A stretch of DNA of 64,000 bases from assembly GCF_000359125.1 (NCBI RefSeq), contig NZ_CAAF010000082.1, positions 186,001 to 250,000 of the forward strand, given 5' to 3'. Positions 27,405 to 36,579 of this stretch are shown here, one piece after another (position 1 is the first letter of the stretch; each line of letters begins with the position of its first letter). The stretch comes from Mesorhizobium sp. STM 4661. GTDB lineage: Bacteria > Pseudomonadota > Alphaproteobacteria > Rhizobiales > Rhizobiaceae. The notes below the pieces were generated by a model that saw only the letters and a list, made by a program, of their open reading frames with translations, made no database searches and had not been told where the DNA came from. Position numbers and translations under genes: made by a program.

Positions 27405-28595
27405 TTAGAAGAACGCCTGCAACCCGGTCTGTGCCCTGCCCAGGATCAGCGCATGCACGTCATGAGTGCCTTCGTAGGTATTCACAGTCTCCAGGTTCTG
27501 CGCGTGGCGCATGACGTGATAGCCGATCTGGATGCCGTTGCCGCCATGCATGTCGCGGGCCTGGCGGGCAATGTCGAGCGCCTTGCCGCAATTGTTGCGC
27601 TTGACGATCGAGATCATCTCCGGCGCCATCTTGCCTTCGTCCATCAGCCGCCCGACCCTGAGCGAGCCCTGCAAGCCCAACGCGATCTCGGTCTGCATGT
27701 CGGCGAGCTTCTTCTGGAACAACTGCGTGCCGGCCAGCGGCTTGCCGAACTGCTTGCGGTCGAGGCCATATTGCCGCGCCCGATGCCAGCAATCCTCGGC
27801 CGCGCCCATCGCGCCCCAGGAGATGCCGTAACGCGCCCTATTGAGGCAACCGAACGGTCCTTTCAGGCCGGAGACGTTGGGTAATAGCGCGTCCTCGCCG
27901 ACCTCGACGCCTTCCATCACCACCTCGCCGGTGATCGACGCACGCAACGACAGCTTGCCGCCGATCTTCGGCGCCGACAGCCCCTTCATGCCCTTTTCCA
28001 GCACGAAGCCGCGGATCTCATTGTCATGCGCGGCCGATTTCGCCCAGACGACGAACACATCGGCGATCGGCGCGTTGGAAATCCACATCTTCGAACCGGA
28101 GATCCTGTAGCCATTCGCGGTCTTCTCGGCCCGGGTCTTCATGCCGCCGGGGTCGGAACCGGCATCCGGCTCGGTCAGTCCAAAGCAGCCGATCCATTCG
28201 CCTGAAGCGAGCTTCGGCAGGTATTTCTTGCGCTGCGCCTCCGAGCCATAGGCGTGGATCGGGTACATCACCAGCGACGACTGCACGCTCATCATCGAGC
28301 GATAGCCGGAATCGATGCGCTCGACTTCCCGCGCCACCAGCCCGTAAGTGACATAGTTGGCGCCAAGCCCGCCATATTCCTCGGGGATGGTGATGCCGAG
28401 CAGGCCGGCCTCGCCCATCTCGCGGAAGATGCCGGCATCGGTCTTTTCCTCGAGATAGGCTTCCTCGATCCTCGGCGCGAGCTTGTCGGCGGCGAACGCC
28501 GCCGCGCCATCGCGCACCATGCGCTCGTCCTCCGAAAGCTGATCCTCGATCAGGAAAGGATCGTTCCAGACGAAAACATTCTTCTCGGCGGCCAT
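27405..28595 (-). CDS. gcdH: Glutaryl-CoA dehydrogenase
   Basis: A 396-residue acyl-CoA dehydrogenase. The mid-domain motifs 'GCFGLTEPDAGSDPGGMKT' and 'SKMWISNAPIADVFVVWAK' and the C-terminal 'NTYEGTHDVHALILGRAQTG' (catalytic Glu375) are those of glutaryl-CoA dehydrogenase, which converts glutaryl-CoA to crotonyl-CoA in lysine and tryptophan breakdown. ATG 28595 (MAAEKNVF) is chosen over the in-frame ATG/GTG upstream because family members begin here. A LysR gene is divergently placed 108 bases away and is the likely regulator. Confidence 0.93.
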   Translation of the reverse strand: MAAEKNVFVWNDPFLIEDQLSEDERMVRDGAAAFAADKLAPRIEEAYLEEKTDAGIFREMGEAGLLGITIPEEYGGLGANYVTYGLVAREVERIDSGYRSMMSVQSSLVMYPIHAYGSEAQRKKYLPKLASGEWIGCFGLTEPDAGSDPGGMKTRAEKTANGYRISGSKMWISNAPIADVFVVWAKSAAHDNEIRGFVLEKGMKGLSAPKIGGKLSLRASITGEVVMEGVEVGEDALLPNVSGLKGPFGCLNRARYGISWGAMGAAEDCWHRARQYGLDRKQFGKPLAGTQLFQKKLADMQTEIALGLQGSLRVGRLMDEGKMAPEMISIVKRNNCGKALDIARQARDMHGGNGIQIGYHVMRHAQNLETVNTYEGTHDVHALILGRAQTGLQAFF

Positions 28596-28703
28596 GGCTC
28601 TCGGTCCCCACAACAAAATCTTGAAGTGCCCGGCTTATCGACCCCCGTCTCGAAAAAATCAAACGAAATTGCATCACCGATCAATGAGCGTTAGTAATGG
28701 ATC

Positions 28704-29615
28704 ATGAGTGTCCAGCGCCGCCTCTTGCCGAACATTGGCGCCCTTGCCGCCTTCGAGGCGGTGGCGCGTCTCGGCTCCTTCACCGCCGCCGCGCGCGAGC
28801 TCGATCTGACCCAGGGCGCCGTGAGCCGGCAGATTGCATTGCTGGAAGAACAATTCGGCCGCCGGCTGTTCGACCGCAACAGCCGCAATGTCAGGCTGTC
28901 GACGGCTGGCGAGATCTATGCCGAAGCGGTGCGTTCGGCACTTGGCCAGTTGCGCGACGCGGCTCTTGGATTGATGAGCAATCGGCATACTGGCATACTG
29001 AACCTGGCCATACTGCCGACTTTCGGCACGCGCTGGCTGATGCCGCTCATTCCCGATTTCGTCGAAAACAATCCTGATATCACCATCAATTTCGTCACCC
29101 GCATCGGCCGCTTCGACTTCACCCGCGAGAGGCTTGACGCCGCCATCCATTACGGCTTGCCAGACTGGCCGAATGCCGACTCCACGCTGCTGGTGCGCGA
29201 AGAGGTGGCGCCCGTGGCCTCGCCGGAGTTCCTGGCCGGCCGAGCCATTGCCACGCCGGCCGACATCGGGCGCCTGCCGCTGCTGCATATGGCGACGCGC
29301 CCCGGCGCCTGGACCGAATGGTTCGAGCATCAGGGCCTGAGCGCGCCGACTGGACCCGGCATGCAATTCGAGCAGTTCGGCACCGCCGCCCAGGCCTGCA
29401 TGGCCGGGCTCGGCGTCGCTCTGCTGCCGCTGATCCTGATATCGGGCGAGCTACAACGCGGCCAACTCGTGCCGGCGCCGGGCCGGCCGATGCAGAGCCG
29501 CAGTGCCTATTATCTGGTCGTGCCATACGACAAACGCGGCCATCCGCCGGTCGCCTCCTTTCGCGACTGGCTGCTCACGCATGTCGCCCAGAAGGACGGG
29601 ACGGTCTTGGGATGA
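28704..29615 (+). CDS. LysR-family regulator, probable regulator of gcdH
   Basis: A 303-residue LysR protein of the GcvA-like subgroup. The N-terminal winged helix reads 'LPNIGALAAFEAVARLGSFT' and 'LDLTQGAVSRQIALLE'; the effector domain follows. It is divergent from gcdH with a 108-base spacer, the usual layout for a LysR protein and its target, so a glutarate or glutaryl-CoA-responsive regulator (as GcdR) is likely. The spacer is AT-rich near 28660-28700 and could hold the binding site, but I see no clear palindrome. Confidence 0.92.
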   Translation: MSVQRRLLPNIGALAAFEAVARLGSFTAAARELDLTQGAVSRQIALLEEQFGRRLFDRNSRNVRLSTAGEIYAEAVRSALGQLRDAALGLMSNRHTGILNLAILPTFGTRWLMPLIPDFVENNPDITINFVTRIGRFDFTRERLDAAIHYGLPDWPNADSTLLVREEVAPVASPEFLAGRAIATPADIGRLPLLHMATRPGAWTEWFEHQGLSAPTGPGMQFEQFGTAAQACMAGLGVALLPLILISGELQRGQLVPAPGRPMQSRSAYYLVVPYDKRGHPPVASFRDWLLTHVAQKDGTVLG

Positions 29616-29666
29616 CGACATGCATCAAGATAGAATCCATGTCGCCAAGGACGAAGCGATCTCCGC

Positions 29667-30560
29667 TCAGCTCTCGAAGTAGCTGGGGTGGTCGAGATCG
29701 GCAATGAGCCCGGACTGCTTCGGCTGCCATCCCAGTACGTCGCGGGTCTGCGCGCTCGACGCCGGCCAGTCCATGCTGAAGAAATGCCCGAGAAAGCCGA
29801 AATGGCCGGCCGCCTCCTCATGGGTCTTGGCCACGACCGGCAGGTTCAGCCGCCTGCCGATGACCTCGGCGATCTCCCGGCATGGCACGCCCTGCTCGGC
29901 GACACCGTGATACCGGGCGCCGCCGGCTCCCTTCTCGAGCGCCAGCCTGAAGAGGCGGGCGGCATCGAGCCGGTGCACCGCCGGCCAGCGGTTGAGGCCG
30001 TCGCCGACATAGGCCGAAACCCCCTTTTCGCGCGCGATGCCGATCAGCATCGGAACGAAGCCATGATCGCCGTCGCCGTGCACCGAGGGCGACAGACGCA
30101 CCGTCGACGCACGCACTCCACGCGCCGCCAGCGCGGCGGCCGTCACCTCCGAAGCACGGGGATAGGAGGTGGAGGGCGGCACAGGCGCGTCGTCCTCGGT
30201 CGCCATGCCGCCCTTTGTCAGCAGCGCGAGACCGGAGGTGACGAGTAATGGCCGCTCCGAGCCTTCGAGTACAGCGCCGAGCGCCTCGATGGCGCGCCGG
30301 TCCGCCTCGCAATTTTGCGCGAATTTCGAGAAGTCGTGATTGAAGGCTGTGTGGATCACACCGTCAGCCATGGCCGCGCCACTGCGCAGGCTTTCCAAAT
30401 CTTCGAGATCGCCGCGAAGCGCCTTGGCACCTGCGGCGACAACGGATTTCACGCCCGCATCCGAGCGAGCAAGGCCTGTCACCTGATGGCCCGCTTCAAC
30501 GAGTTCCCGCACAACGGCGGAGCCGACAAAACCGGTGGCACCGGTAACGAACACACGCAT
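29667..30560 (-). CDS. NAD(P)-dependent epimerase/dehydratase-like SDR
   Basis: A 297-residue extended/atypical short-chain dehydrogenase. It has the N-terminal nucleotide motif VTGATGFVGSAVVREL (TGATGFxG) and 'LARSDAGVKSVVAAGAKALR'. The usual catalytic YxxxK is not evident ('STSYPRASEVTAA' has Tyr but no Lys four residues on), as in atypical family members. GGAGAC precedes ATG 30560. It is divergent from an AraC-type gene at 30691, which probably controls it. Substrate unknown. Confidence 0.85.
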   Translation of the reverse strand: MRVFVTGATGFVGSAVVRELVEAGHQVTGLARSDAGVKSVVAAGAKALRGDLEDLESLRSGAAMADGVIHTAFNHDFSKFAQNCEADRRAIEALGAVLEGSERPLLVTSGLALLTKGGMATEDDAPVPPSTSYPRASEVTAAALAARGVRASTVRLSPSVHGDGDHGFVPMLIGIAREKGVSAYVGDGLNRWPAVHRLDAARLFRLALEKGAGGARYHGVAEQGVPCREIAEVIGRRLNLPVVAKTHEEAAGHFGFLGHFFSMDWPASSAQTRDVLGWQPKQSGLIADLDHPSYFES

Positions 30561-30690
30561 CGCAATGTCTCCTTCGCTCTAGCCGAGAGCCGCATCAGCA
30601 GCCCGTTGGCGAAGGGGGATAGGCGATTGAGGAAATACGATCTATGCTGTAAAGTCCGTATTATTTTTGCAATCGTCCGGAACGACTTTT

Positions 30691-31650
30691 ATGGATCCCC
30701 TCTCAGACGTGCTGTCGCTGCTGAAGCCGCGCAATTACCTTTCAGCCGGTCTGGATGCGGGCGGGGACTGGGCGATCCAATTCCCTGACCAGCAGGCGGC
30801 CATCAAATGCGGTGCGGTGGTGTCCGGCCAATGCTGGCTATCGGTGGAGGGCGTGCCCGACGCGGTGCGCCTGGACACGGGCGACTGCTTCCTGCTGCCG
30901 CGCGGGCGGCCCTTTCGTCTCGCCAGCGACTTGAGCCTGCCACCGGTCGCTGCCAGCACTATCTTTTCGCCCGCGCGCACGGGCGGCATCACCTCGCACA
31001 ATGGCGGCGGCGATTTTCTTCTCGTCAGCAGCCGCTTCGCCCTTGCCGGCGACCATGCCGGCATCCTGCTGCGCATGCTGCCGCCCATCGTGCACATCCG
31101 CGGGGAATCCGACCGGTCCGCGCTGCGCTGGCCCGTCGAGCGGATGATGCAGGAACTGCGCGAGCCGCAACCCGGCGGCTTTCTGGTCGTGGAACATCTC
31201 GCCCACATGATCCTGATCGAGGCGCTGCGGCTGCATATGGCGGAAGGGTTGCGAGTCGGCTGGCTCTTCGCCCTGGCGGACAGGCAGATGGGTGCTGCGA
31301 TCAACGCCATGCACGACGATCCGGCGCATGGCTGGACATTGCAGGAACTGGGAGAGCGCGTTGGCATGTCGCGATCGACCTTTGCCCTCAAATTCAAGCA
31401 AATGGTCGGCACATCAGCCATGGACTATTTGACGCGCTGGCGAATGCTGCTGGCGGGCGACAGGCTGGCGAATTCCAGCGATCCCGTTTCCGTTGTCGCC
31501 TTGTCGCTCGGCTATGAATCCGAAAGCGCTTTCAGCACGGCGTTTAAGCGGGTCATGGGCTGTTCCCCACGGCAATATGGCCGTGGCCGCAATGCCCCCT
31601 CCCACGGCCAGGCCGCCAACGCCAATCGGCTCGAACCCATCGCAAGCTGA
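30691..31650 (+). CDS. AraC-family regulator with cupin-type N-terminal domain
   Basis: A 319-residue protein. The N-terminal 190 residues are a cupin_6 sensor ('RLDTGDCFLLPRGRPFRLAS'), the C-terminal 100 residues two AraC helix-turn-helix motifs ('WTLQELGERVGMSRSTFALK' and 'PVSVVALSLGYESESAFSTA') ending 'CSPRQY'. ATG 30691 is preferred to an upstream TTG at 30667. The 130-base spacer to the divergent SDR gene contains an AT-rich segment near 30655-30675. Regulators of this kind usually act on a neighbouring oxidoreductase gene. Confidence 0.9.
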   Translation: MDPLSDVLSLLKPRNYLSAGLDAGGDWAIQFPDQQAAIKCGAVVSGQCWLSVEGVPDAVRLDTGDCFLLPRGRPFRLASDLSLPPVAASTIFSPARTGGITSHNGGGDFLLVSSRFALAGDHAGILLRMLPPIVHIRGESDRSALRWPVERMMQELREPQPGGFLVVEHLAHMILIEALRLHMAEGLRVGWLFALADRQMGAAINAMHDDPAHGWTLQELGERVGMSRSTFALKFKQMVGTSAMDYLTRWRMLLAGDRLANSSDPVSVVALSLGYESESAFSTAFKRVMGCSPRQYGRGRNAPSHGQAANANRLEPIAS

Positions 31651-31660
31651 CTTGCGCTGG

Positions 31661-33973
31661 CTATTTCCGCTTCAGCGCATCCGCCAGTGCGGCGCCGAAA
31701 GCGCCTTGCTGCGCCGGCCGCTCCGGCTGACGCTGAGGCGACGGCGAACGCGGCGCGGGCTTCCCACCATTGTCACGCGGCTTCGAAGCACCACCGTCAC
31801 CATCCCTGCGCATCGAAAGGCCGATGCGCTTGCGCTTGACGTCGACCTCGACGACACGCACCTTGACCACGTCGCCGGCCTTGACCACCTCATGCGCGTC
31901 CTTGACGAAGCGGTCGGCCAGTTGCGAGACATGCACCAGCCCATCCTGGTGCACGCCGATATCGACGAAAGCGCCGAAGGCCGCGACATTGGTGACTGTG
32001 CCTTCCAGCAGCATGCCGGGTTTCAAATCCTTGATGTCGTCGACACCATCGGCGAAGGTTGCGGTCTTGAAGCCGGGGCGCGGATCGCGGCCGGGCTTTT
32101 CCAGCTCCGCCAGGATATCGCGCACGGTCGGCAGGCCGAAGCGCTCATCGACGAAGACACGCGGATCGAGCGCCTTGAGCGCCGCGCTGTCGCCCATCAG
32201 CGAGCGGACGTCGCGGCCGCAGGCGGCGACGATCTTCTTGGCCACGCCATAGGCTTCCGGATGCACGGCTGAGGCATCGAGCGGCTCGCTGCCGTTCGGA
32301 ATGCGCAGGAAGCCGGCGCATTGCTCGAACGCGCGGGGTCCAAGGCGGGAGACCTTCATCAGGTCGCGGCGGCTGGCGAAGGGGCCGGTGGCATCGCGAT
32401 GCGCAACGATCGCTTCGGCGAGCGATGCGCCAAGACCTGATACCCGTGCCAGCAGCGGCGCCGATGCAGTGTTGAGGTCGACGCCGACGGCGTTGACGGC
32501 GTCCTCGACCACCGCTTCCAGCGAGCGGCCGAGCCGGTACTGGTCGACATCATGCTGGTACTGGCCGACGCCGATCGATTTCGGTTCGATCTTAACCAGT
32601 TCGGCGAGCGGATCCTGCAAGCGCCGGGCGATCGACACCGCGCCGCGCAACGACACGTCGAGACCAGGGAATTCCGCCGCCGCCGTCGCCGAAGCAGAAT
32701 AGACCGAGGCGCCCGCCTCGCTGACGATCACCTTGAGCGGCTTGGGACCCGCATCCGCCGGCATGTCGGCCAACACGTCGGCGACCAGCCTTTCCGTCTC
32801 GCGGCTGCCGGTGCCATTGCCGATCGAGATCAGCTCGACCTTGTGCAGGCGGACGAGCTTCGCCAGTTCGGCCTGCGTGCCGCGTACATCGTTCCGCGGC
32901 GGGAACGGGTAGACCGTCGTCGTCGCCACCAGCTTGCCGGTGCCGTCGACCACCGCCACCTTGACGCCGGTGCGGATGCCGGGGTCGAGCCCCATCGTGG
33001 CGCGCGAGCCGGCCGGTGCCGCCAGCAGCAAATCCTTCAGATTGCGGGCAAAGACATGGATCGCCTCTTCCTCGGCCCGCTCGCGCAGGTCGCGCATCAG
33101 GTCGAGCGTCAGATGCAGCGAAAGCTTGATGCGCCAGGTCCAGCCGGCAACTTCCATCAGCCAGCGGTCGCCCGGCAGGCTGCCGCCAATGGCATAGGCA
33201 TTGGCGATCATGCGCTCGACCGGCTTCACCGGCGAGGCATCGTCGGCATCGACCTCGATGTCGAGCGACAGCACTTCTTCATTGCGGCCGCGCAGCATGG
33301 CCAGCGCGCGATGGCCGGGCACAGTGGCCCAGCGCTCGACATGGTTGAAATAGTCGGAGAACTTGGCGCCAGCCTCCTGCTTGCCGTCGACGACGCGGGC
33401 GCGCAGAAAGGCGCGTTCCTTCATGTAGCTCCGCAGCTTGCCGACCAGGTCGGCATTCTCCGCGAATTGTTCGGAGAGAATATCGCGCGCGCCTTCGAGC
33501 GCCGCCTTGGCGTCGGCAATCTCGTTGCCGACATAGGCCAGCGCCAGTTCCGCCGGCACCAATGCGCGGTCGGCGAGGATGGCCTTGGCCAGCGGTCCCA
33601 ACCCGCGCTCGCGCGCGATCTCGGCCTTGGTCCGCCGCTTGGGCTTGTACGGCAGATAGATGTCTTCCAGCTCGGCCTTGGTGGCCGCCGCGGCGATCTT
33701 GGTTTCAAGCTCCTCGGTCAGCTTGCCCTGTTCGCGGATCGAGCCAAGGATGGTGTCGCGGCGCGCGTCGAGTTCGCGCAGATAGGCAAGCCGCTCGGCA
33801 AGGTCGCGCAATTGCGTGTCGTCTAGCCCGCCGGTCACCTCCTTGCGATAGCGCGCCACGAACGGCACCGTCGCACCCTCGTCAAGCAGCCCGATCGCCG
33901 CCGCGGCCTGTTCGGCTCGTGCGCCGATCTCGGCCGCTATGATCATTGCGATGCGCTTGATATCTGATGCCAT
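31661..33973 (-). CDS. tex: Tex-family transcription accessory / RNA-binding protein
   Basis: A 770-residue Tex protein of full length. In order: N-terminal Tex domain ('VPFVARYRKEVTGGLDDTQL'), the YqgF-like RNase H fold ('TMGLDPGIRTGVKVAVVDGT'), helix-hairpin-helix motifs ('VGVDLNTASAPLLARVSGLG') and an S1 RNA-binding domain near residues 640-715 ('LEGTVTNVAAFGAFVDIGVH'). The C-terminal 50 residues are a basic, disordered tail rich in Pro, Arg and Gln. Tex binds nucleic acids and affects transcription. It converges with the AraC gene, 10 bases apart. Confidence 0.95.
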   Translation of the reverse strand: MASDIKRIAMIIAAEIGARAEQAAAAIGLLDEGATVPFVARYRKEVTGGLDDTQLRDLAERLAYLRELDARRDTILGSIREQGKLTEELETKIAAAATKAELEDIYLPYKPKRRTKAEIARERGLGPLAKAILADRALVPAELALAYVGNEIADAKAALEGARDILSEQFAENADLVGKLRSYMKERAFLRARVVDGKQEAGAKFSDYFNHVERWATVPGHRALAMLRGRNEEVLSLDIEVDADDASPVKPVERMIANAYAIGGSLPGDRWLMEVAGWTWRIKLSLHLTLDLMRDLRERAEEEAIHVFARNLKDLLLAAPAGSRATMGLDPGIRTGVKVAVVDGTGKLVATTTVYPFPPRNDVRGTQAELAKLVRLHKVELISIGNGTGSRETERLVADVLADMPADAGPKPLKVIVSEAGASVYSASATAAAEFPGLDVSLRGAVSIARRLQDPLAELVKIEPKSIGVGQYQHDVDQYRLGRSLEAVVEDAVNAVGVDLNTASAPLLARVSGLGASLAEAIVAHRDATGPFASRRDLMKVSRLGPRAFEQCAGFLRIPNGSEPLDASAVHPEAYGVAKKIVAACGRDVRSLMGDSAALKALDPRVFVDERFGLPTVRDILAELEKPGRDPRPGFKTATFADGVDDIKDLKPGMLLEGTVTNVAAFGAFVDIGVHQDGLVHVSQLADRFVKDAHEVVKAGDVVKVRVVEVDVKRKRIGLSMRRDGDGGASKPRDNGGKPAPRSPSPQRQPERPAQQGAFGAALADALKRK

Positions 33974-34101
33974 GTCGTTCCCGATGCTGTGCCGAAAGAG
34001 CGGCGACCATAGGCGTTGGCGACCGCTGCGCCAACCACAGCGTTTTCAACCGCCTGAGAGGTCCACAGGAAAGCGGCGGGGCTAAGAGATGCCTGGATTG
34101 G

Positions 34102-35283
34102 TCAGACCATTCGGCTCAGCGCCTCGAGGAAAACCACCATATCGAGGTCGAGCGGATCGTCGACCGGCAGCGGTTGCGACGACATCTTGGCGATCACCAC
34201 CTCTTCCCTCGGGCTGACATAGAGCCACTGGCCATGGATGCCGATGCCACAGAAAGCGCCGCTTTCAGCGCCCGTCTGGTACCATTTGTTGCGGTAGCGT
34301 CCCTGCGGAAACAGGAACGCCATCGTGCCGCGCTGCCAGGCTTCGGAACTGCCGCCTGTTTCGACGGTGTCGCGCACCCAGGCTTCCGGCACCACGCGGC
34401 GGCCATTGGCCGTGCCGCCCTGCCGCATCATCTCGCCGACGCGGGCGAGGTCGCGCGGCGTCACTGAAATGCCGCCGGCCGTGCGCGCGGTGCCTTGCAT
34501 GTCGACCGTCACCGAGGCCTCGCTGACCGCACCGAGCGGCAGCCACAATTTCTCCCGCATCAACTCGGGGAAGCGTTGGCCGGAGGCGCGTTCGACGAGG
34601 ATGCCGAGCAGGTCGGAATTGGGCGAGCGGTAGCGGAAGGTCTGGCCATGCGGCTCGGCGAGACGTGGCAGCGTCAGGAGGAATTCGCGAAGGCTTTCAT
34701 TGCCGCCGCTCGGGTTCCATAGCGTGGCGCGGCGATAGCGCGCAAAGGCGCTTTCGGGGTCGAGATAGGCCTCTTCGAAATCGAGGCTGACGCTCATGTC
34801 GAGCACATGGCGCACGCGGGCATCGCCATAGGCCGAACCAACAGCTTCCGGGATGTAGTGCGTCACCGGAGCGTCCGGATCGAAAATCCCCTCGCCTTCC
34901 AATATGCCGGCGACAATGGCGGTCAGCGACTTGCTGATCGAGAAGATGATATGGCGGGCGCCGAAACCCATATGCGGCGCGAACCAGTCGCCGACGATCT
35001 TGCCGCCTTTCATGATCGTCAGCCCGTCTGTATCGGAGCGCTTCAGCAACGCGGCAACGCTCTCCGGCCCACCCGCCAAGGCGATTTTCTCGCCGAGCAG
35101 TCCGGTCAAATCTTGCGCCGGCGCCTCGCTTCCACCCGGAGCGGCTGCAACGGGCGCGCTCGGCACCAGCTCGCCGACATTCTGGAACGACCATCGGCTG
35201 AACGGACTTTCCCGCCAATTGCCGAGCAGCACCTTGTTGCGGACAAAGCCATACCTGGTCTCGAACGCGGTCTTGCCGGTCAT
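34102..35283 (-). CDS. Serine hydrolase, beta-lactamase / 6-aminohexanoate-dimer hydrolase type (paralog 1)
   Basis: A 393-residue penicillin-binding-protein-like serine hydrolase. The active-site SxxK is SISK at 115-118, then 'YRSPNSDLLG' near residue 225. ATG 35283 follows GGAAGGACC. No signal peptide is visible, so it should work in the cytoplasm, which argues against a role in cell-wall synthesis and for amide or ester hydrolysis of a small imported molecule. It lies 32 bases after a paralogous gene and at the 3' end of the PotDCBA-like operon. Family C beta-lactamase and nylon-oligomer hydrolase EII are relatives by fold. Confidence 0.85.
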   Translation of the reverse strand: MTGKTAFETRYGFVRNKVLLGNWRESPFSRWSFQNVGELVPSAPVAAAPGGSEAPAQDLTGLLGEKIALAGGPESVAALLKRSDTDGLTIMKGGKIVGDWFAPHMGFGARHIIFSISKSLTAIVAGILEGEGIFDPDAPVTHYIPEAVGSAYGDARVRHVLDMSVSLDFEEAYLDPESAFARYRRATLWNPSGGNESLREFLLTLPRLAEPHGQTFRYRSPNSDLLGILVERASGQRFPELMREKLWLPLGAVSEASVTVDMQGTARTAGGISVTPRDLARVGEMMRQGGTANGRRVVPEAWVRDTVETGGSSEAWQRGTMAFLFPQGRYRNKWYQTGAESGAFCGIGIHGQWLYVSPREEVVIAKMSSQPLPVDDPLDLDMVVFLEALSRMV

Positions 35284-35315
35284 GATGGTCCTTCCAGATT
35301 TTCTTTGTCCGAGGC

Positions 35316-36512
35316 TCAGGCCAACGCCTTGGCTATGGCGTGCACGGCCTTCAGCGTCGCCACCGAATAGGCGACGTTGGTGAAGTCGGGATAGGTCGAA
35401 AGCTTCACAACGACGATTCTTGTGTCCCAGTCGATATGGATCAATTGCCCGAACACGCCCCGGCACATCAGCGCGCGCGAGCGTGGATCCTCGATCCAGA
35501 ACTGGTTGCGGTAGCTGCCTTCCGGCAGGCTGGGATTGAAATCCGGCCCGTGCCTGCCGTTGCGCGTTGCCTCGATCCAGTCGGCCGGCACCACGCCGCC
35601 GCCATGGTCGAGGATCAACTGGCCGAAACGGCCATAGTCGCGCAGCGTGGCATTGAAGCCGCCATCGGCCAGCGCATAGCCGGCGCTGTCGACGGTGAAG
35701 CACGCACTTTCGTCGGCGCGGAGCTTCTGCCAGAGCTCTTCAGAAACCAGTTGCGCCAACCGCTTGCCGCTCACCCGCTCCATGATGAAGGCGAGCACGT
35801 CGGTCTCGATCGAACGGTATTCGAAGGCCGCGCCATGCGGCCGGCTTGTCTCCTTGAGCCCGAGGATCAATTCGAACATGTGCGATGGCCACTGGAAGGC
35901 CGGATCGCTGCCCGGCGGCACCGGCTTCCAGCCCGAGGCGACATCGACCTGGCCGACGTCGGAATAGGGATCGGTGTATTGCTCGGAAAAACGCACCCCG
36001 CTCGTCATGTCGAGCACATGCTGCACACTGGCGCCCGCCCAGCCGGTTGCGGCAAGCTCCGGCAGATAGGTCGTCACCGGCAGCGCCGGGTCGATCAGGC
36101 CGCGCCCGACCAATATGCCGAACACCGAAGCGGTCACCGACTTCGCCATCGACTGCGACAAATGCAGCGTGCGGTCGGTCATGCCGCTGAAGTAGCGCTC
36201 ATAGGCGACCTTGCCATCCCTGAGCACCAGGAAGCCGTCCGTATAGGTTTCATCGAGCAGCCCGGCCAGTGTCGTCGGCGCCCCGGTGCTGTCGCTGACC
36301 GGCAGCGCGTCTAGATCGATTTCGGCCCGCTCGAGCCGGCGGCGATGCCCGTTGCCACGCCAGACCTCGACGGTCGGCAGGAACTCGCGGATATGCTGGA
36401 ACGCCCAGCGGTTCCAGGGTGCCCTGTCCCAGTCGAGCCTCGGCGGCACCATCCTGGGCGGCGAGCCCTGCATGATCGGCGGCGCCGGATCGCTGTCGCG
36501 GTAGGATGTCAT
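35316..36512 (-). CDS. Serine hydrolase, beta-lactamase / 6-aminohexanoate-dimer hydrolase type (paralog 2)
   Basis: A 398-residue paralog of the next gene, sharing 'W(N/S)RW(A/S)FQ(H/N)' near the N-terminus. SxxK is SMAK at 121-124, followed by 'EYRSIETDVLAFIMERVSGK'. It also lacks a signal peptide. ATG 36512 and ATG 36533 are both possible; neither has a strong ribosome binding site. It is separated by 67 bases from the putrescine/spermidine-type binding protein and reads in the same direction. Tandem copies suggest two related substrates or a heteromer. Confidence 0.83.
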   Translation of the reverse strand: MTSYRDSDPAPPIMQGSPPRMVPPRLDWDRAPWNRWAFQHIREFLPTVEVWRGNGHRRRLERAEIDLDALPVSDSTGAPTTLAGLLDETYTDGFLVLRDGKVAYERYFSGMTDRTLHLSQSMAKSVTASVFGILVGRGLIDPALPVTTYLPELAATGWAGASVQHVLDMTSGVRFSEQYTDPYSDVGQVDVASGWKPVPPGSDPAFQWPSHMFELILGLKETSRPHGAAFEYRSIETDVLAFIMERVSGKRLAQLVSEELWQKLRADESACFTVDSAGYALADGGFNATLRDYGRFGQLILDHGGGVVPADWIEATRNGRHGPDFNPSLPEGSYRNQFWIEDPRSRALMCRGVFGQLIHIDWDTRIVVVKLSTYPDFTNVAYSVATLKAVHAIAKALA

Positions 36513-36579
36513 GAAACGCGTCCCGACAAACATGAAGACGGACCCGGCGGCGCCTGCCGCCGGGTCCGTCGCGGTGCGA